From positions 62,001-126,000 of the forward strand of contig NZ_CAMPJO010000003.1 in NCBI RefSeq assembly GCF_946886895.1: a stretch of DNA of 64,000 nucleotides, written 5' to 3'. Below the pieces are notes generated by a model. The model ran no database searches. It had not been told where the DNA came from and saw only the letters and a list, made by a program, of their open reading frames with translations. This document shows, piece by piece, positions 14,977 to 24,603 of the stretch (its first letter is position 1; each line of letters opens with the position of its first letter). The translations under genes and the position numbers were made by a program. Origin of the DNA: an uncultured Marinobacter sp. GTDB lineage: Bacteria > Pseudomonadota > Gammaproteobacteria > Pseudomonadales > Oleiphilaceae.

Positions 14977-17733
14977 CTACAGCAGTCCCAGCTCCCGGGC
15001 GCGGACGATGGCCTGGGTGCGGGAGCGCACTGCCAGTTTGGCGTTGATCCGGCGGGCGTGGGTTTTGACGGTATGCAGGGAGATATGCAGCTTGTCTGCG
15101 ATTTCCTGGTTGGACAGGCCTTTGGCAATCAGTTCCAGAACGCCCTGCTCCCGTTCACTGATCGGTTCTGCCAGAGCGTCTGGCGGCGTGACGGCGTTGT
15201 CCACCCCGAACAGTTCTCCCAGGGCGCTCTTGAAGGTACTTTCGGGCAACTGGCTGTAATTTTTTTCCATCAGGCCCTGAAGTTCGTTGCGCAGTTCCGC
15301 AAAGGGGCTGATGAAATGTTCGCCGGCCGCTTCGGCCACCACGGCGGCCAGGATTTTCAGGGCCACCGGTGAGCCTTTCTCTTCGTTGACCAGTACGGCC
15401 TCCAGCAGGCGCATGTGCAGCTCCACGCCCCAGGGAATCGTGTCGGTATAGCGCTGGCGGGTGGCCACGAGGGTTTCCCGGGCGCGGATGAGGTCGCCCC
15501 TGGCGAGCTCCAGCCTTACCTGCAGGCAGTCCATCAGTCCCGGCATCATGGGGAACAGTTCCGGTACACAGCCCGCGTCCCGGTACGGCCGGAGTTTTTT
15601 CATGGCCTGGCTGGCGCTGTCGAGCTGGTTCTGACCCAGCCAGCAACTGACTTTCAGTGCCTCCAGAACCGGCACATAGAGGGACTCGTCCACCTGCCAG
15701 CTGTGCATGGTGCGCTCAGCGCGGCCAATCCAGACAAAGGCATCGTTCATGCGCCCCTGGGCCCGACACATCAGAACCCGGATGGTCATCGCCAGCAGCA
15801 GGCCCAGATCCCGTGTCTGCTCGGCATGACGGCCGCAATTGACGAGCAACCGATCCGCTTCCGCGGCCCTGCCCTGGTGCCACAACACCAGCACCAGATT
15901 AAGCTGCAGGCGGGTCTCCCCAATCCGGGCCGGGCGAGCGAGTTCCTGCAGGGTGGTATCCAGGCCAGTGCGTAAAAGCTGTTCGGCGTGTTTCAGGGCG
16001 CCTTTGCCCAGTTCAATCCGGGCATGGGCATAAACCGCAAGTGCTTCGGAGCCCGAATCACCGGCTTCCCGCGCCAGCCGGGCGGCCGCGCGGTTGGCAT
16101 CACGGGCTTCCTGAAATCGCCCGGCAGCACACAGCGCACTGGAGCGAACCATCTGGGTGACCAGTTGCCCCTGGGTGGACAGCTCACCATCCGCTAGCGC
16201 CCGGTCCGCCATGGCCAGGGCGGCGTCTACCTGTCCTTCACCACGCATGATAAACGCCCGGAGAGCACACACCCGGGCTCCGTGTTCGTCCAGGCTGTCG
16301 TCATCCAGGCTGTCGATCAATGCCCGGGCCTGGCGAAACTGACCACCGATCCCGTGTACCCAGCCGTAGACGATTTTCAGGCGGGGGCTGCGTTCGAGCA
16401 ATTGCGAGGGCAGGCTTTTGCGCAGCCTCAGCAGCGAGGCGGTGTCCTGCCCCAGCAGCAGTGCCTCCGAGCCTTCCGACGCGATGCGGATAACCTCTTC
16501 CGCATCGCCGGCCAGCAGGGCGTATTTCAGGGCTTCGGGAAACTGGTTGCGATCCCCGAACCACCGGCTGGCCTGCAACATCCGTTCTGCGTAGCCGGCC
16601 ATCACCGGCGTTTTCAGCCATTCCTGCAACAGGGGGTTCAGCCGGTACCAGCGGCCCCTGCCTGGCATGATTTTGATGGGCAGGCCCCGCTCACTGCATT
16701 GGGACGGCGGCAACGCGCTATCCGGAATCCGGGCCCTCAGTCCGTAGAACAATTCATCGGAACACAATTCCAGCTCGGAAATGGCCCTGAGCGACCGGAT
16801 CTGTCCTGGCGTCAGGCTGCCGAGCACCGATTCTTTCAGAAAGCGCTCGACGCCGGGCGTTTCATGCACCGTCTTTTTCTCGTTATCGTGGTGCAGTTCC
16901 CGCCGATACAACGCCAATGGCGTCGCCCAACCCTCGGTCAGGTCATAGAGGTAATCCACGGCCACACTGGTGAGCTGGTTGTCCGACAGCGCCTTCCGGA
17001 AGAACTCAAAGGTCTCCGAACGGCTGAATTCAAGTTGCTCGGCGCCAAGGCGAGTGAAACGGTTTTCCAGTTCCAGGCCATGGGTTTCAAAGGGCGGTGC
17101 CTTGCGGGACAGAGCGATCATCGAGAGGTTACCGGGCAATTCGGCCACCAGTTGCTGCACCAGGGCGATGACAGCGGGGTTACTGACCGACTGCAGATTA
17201 TCCAGGACCAGAATCCGGAGGGGCGTTACCGGCAGCCGTTTGAGCGCCACCAGCATCATGGCCAGCGCATCGGAGAAGCTGGCGCCTCCCTGCAAGCTGC
17301 TCTCGGACGCTTCCGGCAGATCCAGGGCGATGGCAAGCAGCATCAGGAACCGGGTGGGGGTATTGTCCTGGGCGTTCAGGGATATCCAGCGGATGTCTGC
17401 CAGCTCAATGGTCGCTGAGGCCAGGCCACTGACCACGGCGTGGGATTTGCCATAGCCACAGGGCGCCTCTACCAACAGCAGGTTTCCGGGACCCACGGCA
17501 TCGGCGATCTGTCGGTCCAGTCGCTGGCGGGCCATTGAGTGAGGGGACAGCACCGGTGTCTGCACCCGCTGCCGCAACAAATCCCTGACTAACTCGCCCC
17601 GTTGAAGACCGCTGTTTGCTGACTGAAATTCGTCGTTGGCTGCACAGCCATTATTAAATGGTTTCACGCACTGCCCCGTCGGTGACCGGCAGTCAGGATT
17701 GGATCCGGAGGCCGGTCGAATGGAAGTATCCAC
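14977..17733 (-). CDS. MalT-type LuxR-family transcriptional regulator (STAND ATPase)
   Basis: Large ATP-dependent transcription activator, 918 residues from the GTG at 17733. Order: NTPase with Walker A APCGYGKS (about 90-97) and ILVLDNLQ (Walker B), winged and helical regions, a TPR-like helical sensor (about 390-800), and a C-terminal LuxR helix-turn-helix (858-918; SNQEIADKLHISLHTVKTH). The family couples inducer and ATP binding to activation; the inducer is unknown. It lies downstream of and in the same direction as DUF1302-DUF1329 but behind a terminator, so it is a likely regulator of that pair. The N-terminal 60 residues look non-conserved, so the true start may be later than the GTG, which has no clear ribosome site. 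Confidence 0.88.
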   Translation of the reverse strand: MDTSIRPASGSNPDCRSPTGQCVKPFNNGCAANDEFQSANSGLQRGELVRDLLRQRVQTPVLSPHSMARQRLDRQIADAVGPGNLLLVEAPCGYGKSHAVVSGLASATIELADIRWISLNAQDNTPTRFLMLLAIALDLPEASESSLQGGASFSDALAMMLVALKRLPVTPLRILVLDNLQSVSNPAVIALVQQLVAELPGNLSMIALSRKAPPFETHGLELENRFTRLGAEQLEFSRSETFEFFRKALSDNQLTSVAVDYLYDLTEGWATPLALYRRELHHDNEKKTVHETPGVERFLKESVLGSLTPGQIRSLRAISELELCSDELFYGLRARIPDSALPPSQCSERGLPIKIMPGRGRWYRLNPLLQEWLKTPVMAGYAERMLQASRWFGDRNQFPEALKYALLAGDAEEVIRIASEGSEALLLGQDTASLLRLRKSLPSQLLERSPRLKIVYGWVHGIGGQFRQARALIDSLDDDSLDEHGARVCALRAFIMRGEGQVDAALAMADRALADGELSTQGQLVTQMVRSSALCAAGRFQEARDANRAAARLAREAGDSGSEALAVYAHARIELGKGALKHAEQLLRTGLDTTLQELARPARIGETRLQLNLVLVLWHQGRAAEADRLLVNCGRHAEQTRDLGLLLAMTIRVLMCRAQGRMNDAFVWIGRAERTMHSWQVDESLYVPVLEALKVSCWLGQNQLDSASQAMKKLRPYRDAGCVPELFPMMPGLMDCLQVRLELARGDLIRARETLVATRQRYTDTIPWGVELHMRLLEAVLVNEEKGSPVALKILAAVVAEAAGEHFISPFAELRNELQGLMEKNYSQLPESTFKSALGELFGVDNAVTPPDALAEPISEREQGVLELIAKGLSNQEIADKLHISLHTVKTHARRINAKLAVRSRTQAIVRARELGLL

Positions 17734-17867
17734 TGACTTTTGATGAGCGACCTGCTTCGGGTACGCCTTTAGTATAAGAAGAAGGTTAAACCAATTGAGG
17801 GGCGAGCTGCAAAATTTTGACGGGAAACGATTTTCTGATGTGGCGATTTTTCAGCAGTAAGGAACGT

Positions 17868-17896
17868 AAAACGGCGGGCCCAGGGCCCGCCGTTTT
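17868..17896 (-). terminator. Intrinsic terminator after DUF1329 gene
   Basis: AAAACGGCGGGCCC-A-GGGCCCGCCGTTTT, a strong stem of 14 base pairs flanked by A and T runs, so it can act in both directions. It lies 25 bases after the DUF1329 stop and separates that operon from the regulator gene. Confidence 0.85.
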
Positions 17897-17920
17897 ACAG
17901 AACTGACTCACTATCCGCTG

Positions 17921-19282
17921 TTAGCGGGTGCCGGCGCGACGCAAGGCCGCCGGTGTATAATCCCGCGACTGGCGCTCGACACCGAAGGTGTATGGGTTCT
18001 CTTCTTCATTGGTCAGGCCAAGAACCAGATACCGACCAGATAACAGATCGTACAGCACCTCAATGGCGTACCAGGGCACCGCGTGATCGTAAAACTGCAT
18101 GGCGTGAGCTTCTGCCACGCGCCAGAGCTCGCCACGACCGTCATAGTGATCGATCACCGAAGCCTGCCATGTGTCTTCATCAATGTAGAAGTCACGCTGG
18201 GCATAGATGTGTCGCTCACCTTCCTTGAGGGTCGCCCGAATGTGCCATACCCGGTGCAGTTCGTAACGGGTCAGGTCCTGGTTGATATGGCCGGCCTTGA
18301 TAATCTGCTCGTAGGTCAGGTCCGGATCGACCAGCTTGTAGGAGTTGTACGGGATGTACATTTCCTTCTTGCCCACCAGTTCCCAGTTGTAGCGGTCCGG
18401 GGCGCCGTTGAACATATCGAAGTTGTCGGAGGTACGCATACCATCCGCTGCGGTACCCGGGCCGTCATAGGCCACCTGGGGGGCACGGCGGACACGACGC
18501 TGACCGGCGTTGTAAACCCACGCCCGACGCGGCTCGGCCACCTGGTCGATGGTTTCATGAACCAGCAACACGTTGCCGGCCAGACGTGCTGGTGCGGTGA
18601 TGGCCTGCTTGAAGTAGAACAGCACGTTGGGGTCTTCGCCCGGCTCGTAATCTTCAAGGTAAGTTCGCCAGGTCAATTCATCCTGAAACTCCACCACGGA
18701 AAAATCACCGTCCACGGTCGGCGTTACCTGACCAACATTCCGCTGGACGGAACCGCCTCGATAGCGGGTGATGTGATTCCAGATAACCTCGAGACCATTC
18801 TGGGGAATCGGGAAGGGCGTTGCCGACTGGTAATTGCCCAGGCCGTTGCCATCCTTGATCAACTCAACGGTGGTGGCATTCTCGACGGTCTGTTCCATCA
18901 CATGCTGGGGGTAAGCAGCGGTGCGATGGGTTTCATACACCGGCAGAAAATAGTCGTCATAACGCTTGATCAGCGCCACCTGGCCAGGGGACAACTTGTC
19001 CGCATACTGCTCGACGTTGCTCTGATCAATCGTGAATTTGGGCGTTTCATTCGGGAACGGATTCACATAGATACCATCCCCTTTGTATCCCGCTGGCGGC
19101 GTGGTCAGGCCACCGGTCCAGGGCGGAATCTCATCACCATTACCGGCTTTCTCTGCACCCATCGGCGTCAGGGAGTCTCCCAGTTTGGCCGCTTCCGCTG
19201 CGGAAACCGCACCATGGGCCTGGCCCGCCAGGAGGCTCGCGGCCAGGATTCCCGTGGTCAGTAGTTTCTTGTTCAGTTTCAT
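17921..19282 (-). CDS. DUF1329 protein (exported)
   Basis: 453 residues with a Sec signal peptide (MKLNKKLLTTGILAASLLAG, cleavage after AHG) and the DUF1329 domain over almost the whole mature part, including NGDEIPPWTGG, PHVMEQTVENAT-like and RRAWVYNAGQRRVRRAP blocks. DUF1329 proteins have a lipoprotein-localisation-like (LolA/LolB) fold by family knowledge and nearly always neighbour DUF1302, as here (33 bases apart). The pair is common in marine and soil bacteria that use hydrophobic substrates, and a role in export or uptake of lipophilic compounds is suspected but not proven. No lipobox. Confidence 0.92.
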   Translation of the reverse strand: MKLNKKLLTTGILAASLLAGQAHGAVSAAEAAKLGDSLTPMGAEKAGNGDEIPPWTGGLTTPPAGYKGDGIYVNPFPNETPKFTIDQSNVEQYADKLSPGQVALIKRYDDYFLPVYETHRTAAYPQHVMEQTVENATTVELIKDGNGLGNYQSATPFPIPQNGLEVIWNHITRYRGGSVQRNVGQVTPTVDGDFSVVEFQDELTWRTYLEDYEPGEDPNVLFYFKQAITAPARLAGNVLLVHETIDQVAEPRRAWVYNAGQRRVRRAPQVAYDGPGTAADGMRTSDNFDMFNGAPDRYNWELVGKKEMYIPYNSYKLVDPDLTYEQIIKAGHINQDLTRYELHRVWHIRATLKEGERHIYAQRDFYIDEDTWQASVIDHYDGRGELWRVAEAHAMQFYDHAVPWYAIEVLYDLLSGRYLVLGLTNEEENPYTFGVERQSRDYTPAALRRAGTR

Positions 19283-19315
19283 TTAGGTTACCTCGTTAAA
19301 CGAATGCTTGCCGGT

Positions 19316-21217
19316 TCAGAATGAGTAGGACACGCTGGCACTCACGAAATCCCGGTCAGTCAACTCGTTATACGGCTTGCCGCCGAAAAAGTTTGTGTAG
19401 CCGATTTCACCGGTAATCTTGTTCTGGTACACCGCTTCCACGGACAGGCCGATAGCCTTGCTGCCTTCGTTAAAGGCTCCACCGGGCTGTGGACTGTAAC
19501 CCACCACATCGTGGCTCCAGGCCAACTGTGGCGACAGATTGACACCGGCAAGGGCGTTCGGGTAGCTCCATACCAGCCGGGTACGGTAACCCCAGGAGAA
19601 GTCGGTTGTGAAGCCTTCGTTGTTACAGTAGTTGGTGTTGATATTCGCACCAGCCTTACAGAAGTCTCCGGTAAAGTTGGCGCCATCCACCGGCAGTGTA
19701 CCGATGCCGAAGGTACCTGAACGGCCATAGCGGGCCTCATCGTAACCCGGCAGGTCGTGCACGTAGGTGGCACCAAATTCGGTGACCAGCGTCATTCGGC
19801 TGGCGCCCATCACCTGGTCGAAGAACTTGATCAGGGTGAACTGGGCCTGGGACACGTTGTAACGGTCATAACCTGCCACCGCCTTGCCGGCCAGATTGGC
19901 ACCGCCACTCTCTTCCAGCCGCCGGCGTTCAAGGTCACTCAGGATTTCGCCATTGGGCCCGCGTTGCTGAAGACCACCATAGATCAGTTCAAATGCGTTC
20001 CACTGCAGTGGCATGTTGTCACGGAAGCTGTACTCGGCGCCCAGTGACCAGCCACCCGGGGTGGTGGTGTTGATGCTGATGCCATACAGGTTGATGTTCT
20101 CCGGGTACTCGATAAAGTAGCTCGGGAAGGCCGAGAACGGCTGAGACGGATCGTTCTGCTGGGTGCCGGTCGGACTGGATGGGTTGTTCACCAGACCGCT
20201 GACGTACGGCAGACGACTGTTGTACTTGATGTAGTAGAAGCCAAGCTCGGAGTCATTCAGTTCAGGCACATACCAGCGCACAGCAACGCCGAACTGGTCC
20301 TTGGAATCCGCTTCCTTGTCACCGAGGCGAGGGGCAATAAAGCCCTGCGCATAGGCCTGAGAGTCTGGCAATTGACCCGCCAGCAACACCGGGCCACAGC
20401 CATCGGAGGCAAAGTCGTTGGTGGAGAAGAAGGTACCGCAATCGTCCGGGCGCACGGGTTCCCAGTCCGTCTGCACAAACGTTTCCACAGTCACGTTTTC
20501 CACGACACCTGCGGACATGTAGAACATCTCCACCGGCAACAGTGCGTCTTTCAATTGGGAACCGGGCGCCCGGAAGGCCGGAACGTCAATAGGGTTAATA
20601 GTGTTGATTCCGCCCTGGATAAAGGTGCTTTCACCCCAGCTCACTACCTGCTGTCCATAACGCAGGCTGACCGGCACGTTACCGAAGTACCAGTCCGAGA
20701 ACACATAGGCATCCAGGAGTTCGCCGCCAGAGGCATTATCCTTGGCTTCCGGGTTGAGCTCACGCTGCTGGCCAACGTAATCCACGGCGCGGTTTTCGTC
20801 TTTCAGTTCGAAATCGTACCAGTAACGACCGCGCAGCAGGCCACCGACCCGGGTGAGCATGTCGCTATTGACGTCATAACTCAGGAACAGTTCGCTGTTA
20901 CCTTTAACAATCTTGGAGTAGGTATCGCCCGATTCGAAGTTCAGGTTGCCGTCGTCGTAGTTGTTGGTGGAGGCGCCAATGTTTTCCAGCGAGCCGCCCG
21001 GTGCATACTCGGGCCCCAGGTTACCCTGGGCGATCAGTCGCTTGTCACGGTCTTCAACCCGCCAGCCCACCCCGGCAGACAGCGTGGTGTTGAACTGGGC
21101 TTCGACATCTCCCACGTAGAAAGAATACGCGGCTGCCTGGCCGGAGACGCCGGCGGCAACGGCTAAGGCCAGCGGTAACTTGGTCCAACGCTGCCATTGG
21201 TGTGTTTTTCTTGTCAT
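19316..21217 (-). CDS. DUF1302 outer-membrane protein
   Basis: Predicted large beta barrel, 633 residues. The ATG at 21217 is preferred because GGAG lies 10 bases upstream and it opens a normal signal peptide (LPLALAVAAGVSGQAAA); a GTG at 21271 in the same frame lacks a ribosome site. The mature protein has many amphipathic strands and ends SVSYSF, the Phe-terminal Bam signal. Motifs such as SWGESTFIQGGINTINPIDVPAFR are split here as typical DUF1302 blocks. Partner of DUF1329 in one operon. The transported substrate is unknown. Confidence 0.92.
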   Translation of the reverse strand: MTRKTHQWQRWTKLPLALAVAAGVSGQAAAYSFYVGDVEAQFNTTLSAGVGWRVEDRDKRLIAQGNLGPEYAPGGSLENIGASTNNYDDGNLNFESGDTYSKIVKGNSELFLSYDVNSDMLTRVGGLLRGRYWYDFELKDENRAVDYVGQQRELNPEAKDNASGGELLDAYVFSDWYFGNVPVSLRYGQQVVSWGESTFIQGGINTINPIDVPAFRAPGSQLKDALLPVEMFYMSAGVVENVTVETFVQTDWEPVRPDDCGTFFSTNDFASDGCGPVLLAGQLPDSQAYAQGFIAPRLGDKEADSKDQFGVAVRWYVPELNDSELGFYYIKYNSRLPYVSGLVNNPSSPTGTQQNDPSQPFSAFPSYFIEYPENINLYGISINTTTPGGWSLGAEYSFRDNMPLQWNAFELIYGGLQQRGPNGEILSDLERRRLEESGGANLAGKAVAGYDRYNVSQAQFTLIKFFDQVMGASRMTLVTEFGATYVHDLPGYDEARYGRSGTFGIGTLPVDGANFTGDFCKAGANINTNYCNNEGFTTDFSWGYRTRLVWSYPNALAGVNLSPQLAWSHDVVGYSPQPGGAFNEGSKAIGLSVEAVYQNKITGEIGYTNFFGGKPYNELTDRDFVSASVSYSF

Positions 21218-21560
21218 TGGAAGGCTACTCCGTTGTTGTTCTGAGTCGCTGCTCTGATTATTGGTGTTCACGATATTTTGGAGGCTTCATGCACAGTGCT
21301 CGTGATGTTGGCACTATAGCTAACGCCTTCGGGCGCTTTGATCAGTCAAAAGTATGATTTTGCCCCCACATCCCGTTTACCGCCGGGTTTCGTCGCACTG
21401 AATCACTATAGACAACAATTCTGGGGGCAACCACTTTGGTTTTGGTGGTTTTCCATTGGTTTAGCAGAGGATTTTATCTGGGGGAAGCACTGAGGGGATG
21501 GGCCAAACTTCTACACTCGCCCGCACTCCCACCCGCCACACCACCGAAACAAGTCCAAAC
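21218..21560. other. Intergenic region upstream of DUF1302
   Basis: A 343-base gap between the thiolase stop and the DUF1302 start. It should contain the DUF1302 promoter, but no convincing sigma-70 or sigma-54 match was found. The only structured element is the inverted repeat TTTGATCAGTCAAA (21337-21350), a possible operator. No open reading frame of merit. Confidence 0.4.
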
Positions 21561-22745
21561 TCAGAGCATCTCAATAGCCATGGCCGTCGCTTCACCACCG
21601 CCAATGCACAGCGCCGCGATGCCTTTGGTTTTGCCGTAGCGCCGGAGGGCGTACATCAGGGTGACCAGCAGGCGGGAGCCGGTGGAGCCGACGGGGTGGC
21701 CCTGGGCGCAGGCGCCGCCGTGGATGTTGACCTTCTCCGGGTCCAGGCCCAGTTCGCGAATTGGCATCATGGCGACCATGGCGAAGGCTTCGTTGATTTC
21801 GAACAGGTCGACGTCGTGTTTGGTCCAGCCGGTTTTGCCGAACAGGGTTTCGATGGCGCCAACCGGCGCACAGGTGAACTCGGAGGGATGCTGGGACTGG
21901 GTGCTGTGGCCAACGATACGGGCCAGAGGCTTGAGCCCGCGTTTCTCGGCTTCGGATTCTCGCATCAGCACCAGCGCGGAGGCGCCGTCGGAGATGGAGG
22001 ACGCGTTGGCGGCGGTCACGGTGCCGTCTTTGGCGAAGGCCGGGCGGAGGCTCGGGATTTTATCGATGTTGGCATTGTGGGGCTGCTCGTCATCTTCAAC
22101 GACCACCTCACCTTTGCGGGTTTTGACGGTAACCGGAATGATTTCGTCTTTCAGCAGACCGGCTTCAATGGCTTTCTTGGCGCGAGTAAGGGATGTGATG
22201 GCGTACTCGTCCATTTCTTCGCGGGTGTAGCCTTTCTTGTCCGCCATTTCCTGGGCGAAAGCGCCCATCAGGCGGCCGGTTTCCGCGTCTTCGAGGCCGT
22301 CCAGGAACATGTGGTCCTGGGGTGCCTGCCCCGGGCCCATGCGGTAGCCGCTACGGACGCCCTGAAGGATGTACGGGGCATTGGACATGCTTTCCATACC
22401 GCCAGCGACCATGATGTCGTTGCTGCCGGCCTTGATCAGGTCGTGGGCAAACATGGCGGCTTTCATGCCGGAGCCACAGAGTTTGTTGATGGTGGTGGCG
22501 CCGGTGTTGTCCGGCAAGCCGGCCTTGCGCATGGCCTGGCGGGCCGGGCCCTGTTTGAGGCCGGCGGGCAGGACGTTGCCCATGATGACTTCCTGAACGT
22601 CGGCAGGCTGCAAGCCGGCGCGCTTGACCGCCTCGGCGATGGTGATGGCGCCCAGGTCGGTGGCGCTGACGTCGGCCAGGCTGCCCTGGAAGCCGCCCAT
22701 GGGGGTGCGAACCCCGCTTACGATGACTACGTTGTCGCTGCTCAT
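21561..22745 (-). CDS. Acetyl-CoA C-acetyltransferase (thiolase)
   Basis: Condenses or cleaves acetoacetyl-CoA. The 394-residue protein shows the full thiolase set: nucleophile C90 in INKLCGSGMKA, NEAFA near 319, the catalytic His in GGACAQGHPVGSTG (about 350), and CIGGGEA with the second Cys (about 380). Length is typical for biosynthetic or degradative acetyl-CoA acetyltransferases (AtoB/PhaA class), but sequence alone does not decide between ketone-body, fatty acid or PHB roles. It lies 64 bases downstream of zapE, with an REP hairpin between them. Confidence 0.93.
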   Translation of the reverse strand: MSSDNVVIVSGVRTPMGGFQGSLADVSATDLGAITIAEAVKRAGLQPADVQEVIMGNVLPAGLKQGPARQAMRKAGLPDNTGATTINKLCGSGMKAAMFAHDLIKAGSNDIMVAGGMESMSNAPYILQGVRSGYRMGPGQAPQDHMFLDGLEDAETGRLMGAFAQEMADKKGYTREEMDEYAITSLTRAKKAIEAGLLKDEIIPVTVKTRKGEVVVEDDEQPHNANIDKIPSLRPAFAKDGTVTAANASSISDGASALVLMRESEAEKRGLKPLARIVGHSTQSQHPSEFTCAPVGAIETLFGKTGWTKHDVDLFEINEAFAMVAMMPIRELGLDPEKVNIHGGACAQGHPVGSTGSRLLVTLMYALRRYGKTKGIAALCIGGGEATAMAIEML

Positions 22746-22777
22746 GTTGGGATCTCTCTGTTGGTTGTCAGGGGATT

Positions 22778-22805
22778 TGTCGGATTACGCTTCGCTAATC
22801 CGACA
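22778..22805. repeat. GTCGGATTA REP hairpin, copy R1
   Basis: TGTCGGATTACGC / GCTAATCCGACA stem-loop between zapE and the thiolase gene. Same family as 26636-26727, 42374-42512 and 63248-63279. Confidence 0.8.
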
Positions 22806-22809
22806 CCAC

Positions 22810-23943
22810 TTATGGTTTGTGCGCCGCTTCCAGGTACTCCCGGGACTGCATTTCCAGCAGGCGGGATTCGGTGCGTTCGAATTCAAAGCCCAGGCGGCCG
22901 CCGGAATACAATTCGGTGATGGGCGCGGCGGCGGAGATAATGACCTTCACGTTGCGGTCATAAAATTCGTCGATCATGTTGATGAATCGCCGGGACTGAT
23001 CCTGCTTGTCGCCACCCAGCACCGGTACGTTGCTGATGATGATGGCGTGAAACTGGCGGGCCAGCTCAATGTAGTCGTTCTGGCTTCGGGGGCCGTCGCA
23101 GACATCCTTGAAATCAAACCAGACAACGTCATCCGCGTGGGCCTTGGCCGGGATCTTGCGGCCGTTGATTTCCATGGTTTTGCTGTGTTTGCCTGCCTCC
23201 ACCGCCAGGGCATCAAAACTTCGCCGGAGGCTGATGTCGGCTTCCTCATCCAGCGGCGAGTGAAACAGCTCGGCCTGCTCCAGGGTGCGCAGCCGGTAGT
23301 CCACGCCGCCGTCGACGTTCACCACGTCGGTGTGTTTTTTTACCAGGGCTATCGCGGGCAAGAAACGGGCCCGTTGCAAACCGTCCTTGTACAGGCCGTC
23401 AGGCACGATGTTGGAGGTGCACACCAGGGTGACACCCCGGCTGAACAGGCCGGCCATCAGGGTGGCAAGGATCATGGCGTCACCGATATCGGAGACAAAA
23501 AACTCGTCGAAGCAGATGACCCGCGCTTCGTCGGCGAATTTTTTCGACACCAGCTCAAGGGGGTTCTTTTCGCCTTTCAGGGCTTTCAGTTCCTGATGCA
23601 CGCGCTGCATGAACCGGTGAAAATGCACTCGCATTTTGCGCTCGAACGGCAGGGATTCGTAAAACGTGTCCATCAGGTAGGTTTTACCCCGGCCAACACC
23701 GCCCCAGAAATACAGGCCCCTGACCGGTTCTTCCTTGCCTTTTTTCAGTTTGCGGCGCAATTTCGACAAAGCGGTCTTGCGTTCGCTTTCGACGCTCACC
23801 AGTTTGTCGTACAGTGATTGGAGACGCTGGACGGCATCGGCCTGGGCCGGGTCTTTCTGGAAGTCCGGGCGCTCAAGATCCTGTTGGTAACGCTCCCAGG
23901 GGGTCAGGCTCGCGGTGGTTTCAGAGGACATTGAAGCGGTCAT
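22810..23943 (-). CDS. zapE: Cell division ATPase ZapE
   Basis: AFG1-type ATPase that in E. coli acts on the FtsZ ring. From the ATG at 23943 it has 377 residues, the family length. Walker A GGVGRGKT (81-88), Walker B CFDEFFVSD, sensor segment VCTSNIVPDGLY and the C-terminal SRRFINMIDEFYDR block are visible. The frame runs up to 24060 but the extra 39 residues are not family-like. Divergent from zapG, so two division-related genes share one upstream region. Confidence 0.94.
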   Translation of the reverse strand: MTASMSSETTASLTPWERYQQDLERPDFQKDPAQADAVQRLQSLYDKLVSVESERKTALSKLRRKLKKGKEEPVRGLYFWGGVGRGKTYLMDTFYESLPFERKMRVHFHRFMQRVHQELKALKGEKNPLELVSKKFADEARVICFDEFFVSDIGDAMILATLMAGLFSRGVTLVCTSNIVPDGLYKDGLQRARFLPAIALVKKHTDVVNVDGGVDYRLRTLEQAELFHSPLDEEADISLRRSFDALAVEAGKHSKTMEINGRKIPAKAHADDVVWFDFKDVCDGPRSQNDYIELARQFHAIIISNVPVLGGDKQDQSRRFINMIDEFYDRNVKVIISAAAPITELYSGGRLGFEFERTESRLLEMQSREYLEAAHKP

Positions 23944-24082
23944 CAAGGCATCCCGGCGTTGGTCGTTGATTTTGGGCGCCGTATTGTCGCGTATTTGGCG
24001 AATTTTCGCCACGTTGCACGCAGGCAGGGCAATACGACGATTGGCGCAGGATTCAACCATGGGCTGATCGCGCTTCGGGCGT

Positions 24083-24088
24083 TATACT
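24083..24088 (+). promoter_or_regulatory. Candidate -10 box for zapG
   Basis: TATACT about 57 bases before the zapG ATG. The -35 is poor, so this is a weak call. Confidence 0.3.
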
Positions 24089-24144
24089 GCAACAGAGCTT
24101 ATAAAGGGCTTGGCTCATTTCAAGGCAAAAGGACGACACATCAT

Positions 24145-24591
24145 ATGACAAACCTGATTCTGGCAGCGATTGCCGCATTGATTGTTGGCATTGTCATCGG
24201 GGTAGTTGTTAGCCGCTCCGGGCAGGGAGCCACGCTTCGGCAGCGCCGGGCGGAACAGCAGATCGAGGAGCTGAGAAGCGAGTACATCCGCTACCAGGCC
24301 CAGGTGAACGAGCATTTCATGGAGTCGGCCCATTTGCTGCGTCGGTTCAACGATGCCTATCGGGACGTCAATCAGCATATGGCCCGGGGGGCGAATCGTC
24401 TGTGCAATGACGAGGAGTGGACCGAGGAGCTGGCCCATGAGACGTCGAGGCGGCGGCTTGAGGAGGTGCGCGAGGACGACGGCGCGGAACCGCCCCGGGA
24501 CTATGCACCCAAGTCCGACCCCAAGGACTCCGGGACGCTGGCTGAGGACTTTGGTCTCAAGAAAAAAGGAGATAAGACTCAGCAGGCTTGA
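24145..24591 (+). CDS. zapG: ZapG / YhcB, DUF1043 inner-membrane protein
   Basis: 148 residues: an N-terminal membrane helix (LILAAIAALIVGIVIGVVV), a coiled coil (about 30-80; QQIEELRSEYIRYQAQVNEHF), and an acidic disordered tail. This is the YhcB/ZapG layout, linked in E. coli to coordination of division and envelope synthesis. The ATG at 24145 follows an AAAAGGACG ribosome site. Convergent with the Nif3-like gene. Confidence 0.9.
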   Translation: MTNLILAAIAALIVGIVIGVVVSRSGQGATLRQRRAEQQIEELRSEYIRYQAQVNEHFMESAHLLRRFNDAYRDVNQHMARGANRLCNDEEWTEELAHETSRRRLEEVREDDGAEPPRDYAPKSDPKDSGTLAEDFGLKKKGDKTQQA

Positions 24592-24603
24592 TAGCGGCAA
24601 TAT

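Noticed and set aside
16282..17418. Long open frame opposite the MalT-type regulator
   Set aside because: Antisense shadow; the minus-strand frame has a clear ATPase and LuxR domain.
21498..22919. Open frame opposite the thiolase gene
   Set aside because: Shadow ORF; the thiolase motifs on the minus strand are complete.
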